Made by a program: the position numbers and the translations under genes
The notes under the pieces: model-generated
The model's database searches: none
What the model was told of the DNA's origin: nothing
Seen by the model: only the letters and a program-made list of their open reading frames with translations
Shown: piece by piece, positions 23,029 to 23,181 of the stretch
Position numbering within the stretch: the first letter of the stretch is position 1
How the letters are laid out: every line of letters starts with the position of its first letter
Assembly: GCA_036001225.1 (NCBI GenBank)
Contig: DASYUM010000238.1
Location: 1 to 23,181 of the forward strand
DNA: 23,181 nucleotides
DNA from: DASYUM01 sp036001225
GTDB taxonomy: Bacteria > Methylomirabilota > Methylomirabilia > Rokubacteriales > DASRDR01
Reading direction: 5' to 3'

Positions 23029-23175
23029 CCGGGCCGATACCCGTCGCATCTCGGCGTCCTCGGCCCTCGGGACGCCTCATTTCGGGACCGCGCCCCCCGG
23101 ACGGCGGGGCCCCAGCCCCGCGACGTCCGGCGGCGCGCATACCTGCGTCCCAGGGCTGCTCGGGTCTCGGCCCGG
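23029..23175 (+). repeat. Repeat family copy R4: compact form with one hairpin unit and clear terminal inverted repeats
   Basis: A 147-bp element abutting the stop of the YajQ-family gene. The left end CCGGGCCGATACCCG (23029-23043) and right end CGGGTCTCGGCCCGG (23161-23175) are inverted repeats matching at 14 of 15 positions. A single hairpin core GCGGGGC-CCCA-GCCCCGC lies at 23104-23121 within GGAC...GTCC. It encodes no protein. Only 6 bases of right flank are visible, so a flanking duplication cannot be judged. Confidence 0.85.
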
Positions 23176-23181
23176 CGCCAC

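Overview
The window is very GC-rich, densely packed bacterial chromosome. The genes show strong G/C third-position bias and many ATGA, GTGA, TGATG or TAATG junctions. LolA implies a Gram-negative cell with an outer membrane. RNase J, a proofreading-less PolA and a GlnE/PII nitrogen pair would fit an uncultivated deep lineage such as Rokubacteria/Methylomirabilota or a deltaproteobacterium-like group. That placement is inference from style and gene content; no rRNA or phylogenetic marker was compared.

Layout. 1-2440: 3' end of gltX overlapping a Na+/phosphate cotransporter. 2441-4417: promoter, then glgA overlapping glnB (PII). 4418-4727: a GC-rich palindromic repeat element flanked by a 19-bp direct repeat. 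4728-7817: glnE. 7906-11802: polA carrying an in-frame 435-residue intein with a LAGLIDADG endonuclease. 11802-12647: a PhzF-like protein, convergent with an MFS transporter (12652-13926, minus). 14073-14754: a lower-GC toxin-antitoxin module, toxin gene first. 14790-17990: coaE, rsmA and rnj (RNase J). 17992-18226: another repeat element. 18246-20447: ftsK. 20448-21528: convergent terminators, a minus-strand secreted/membrane protein gene with a sigma-54-like promoter, and a divergent regulatory region. 21529-23028: a small Cys/His protein, lolA and a YajQ-family gene. 23029-23175: a further repeat element.

Function. Most genes are housekeeping: translation (gltX, rsmA), CoA synthesis (coaE), RNA decay (rnj), replication and segregation (polA, ftsK) and envelope lipoprotein traffic (lolA). 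glnB and glnE form a nitrogen-control pair in which uridylylated or free PII would steer adenylylation of glutamine synthetase; glnB is translationally joined to glycogen synthase.

The least ordinary features are: (1) a family of four same-orientation interspersed repeats, each starting within 7 nt after a stop codon, with 15-bp terminal inverted repeats and 0, 1, 2 or 3 internal copies of one GC hairpin; (2) the intein in the TGRLS motif of PolA; (3) duplication of the glnB tail, with its embedded ribosome-binding site, so that glnE seems to start at CTG; (4) a probable sigma-54 promoter on a gene inserted between ftsK and lolA.
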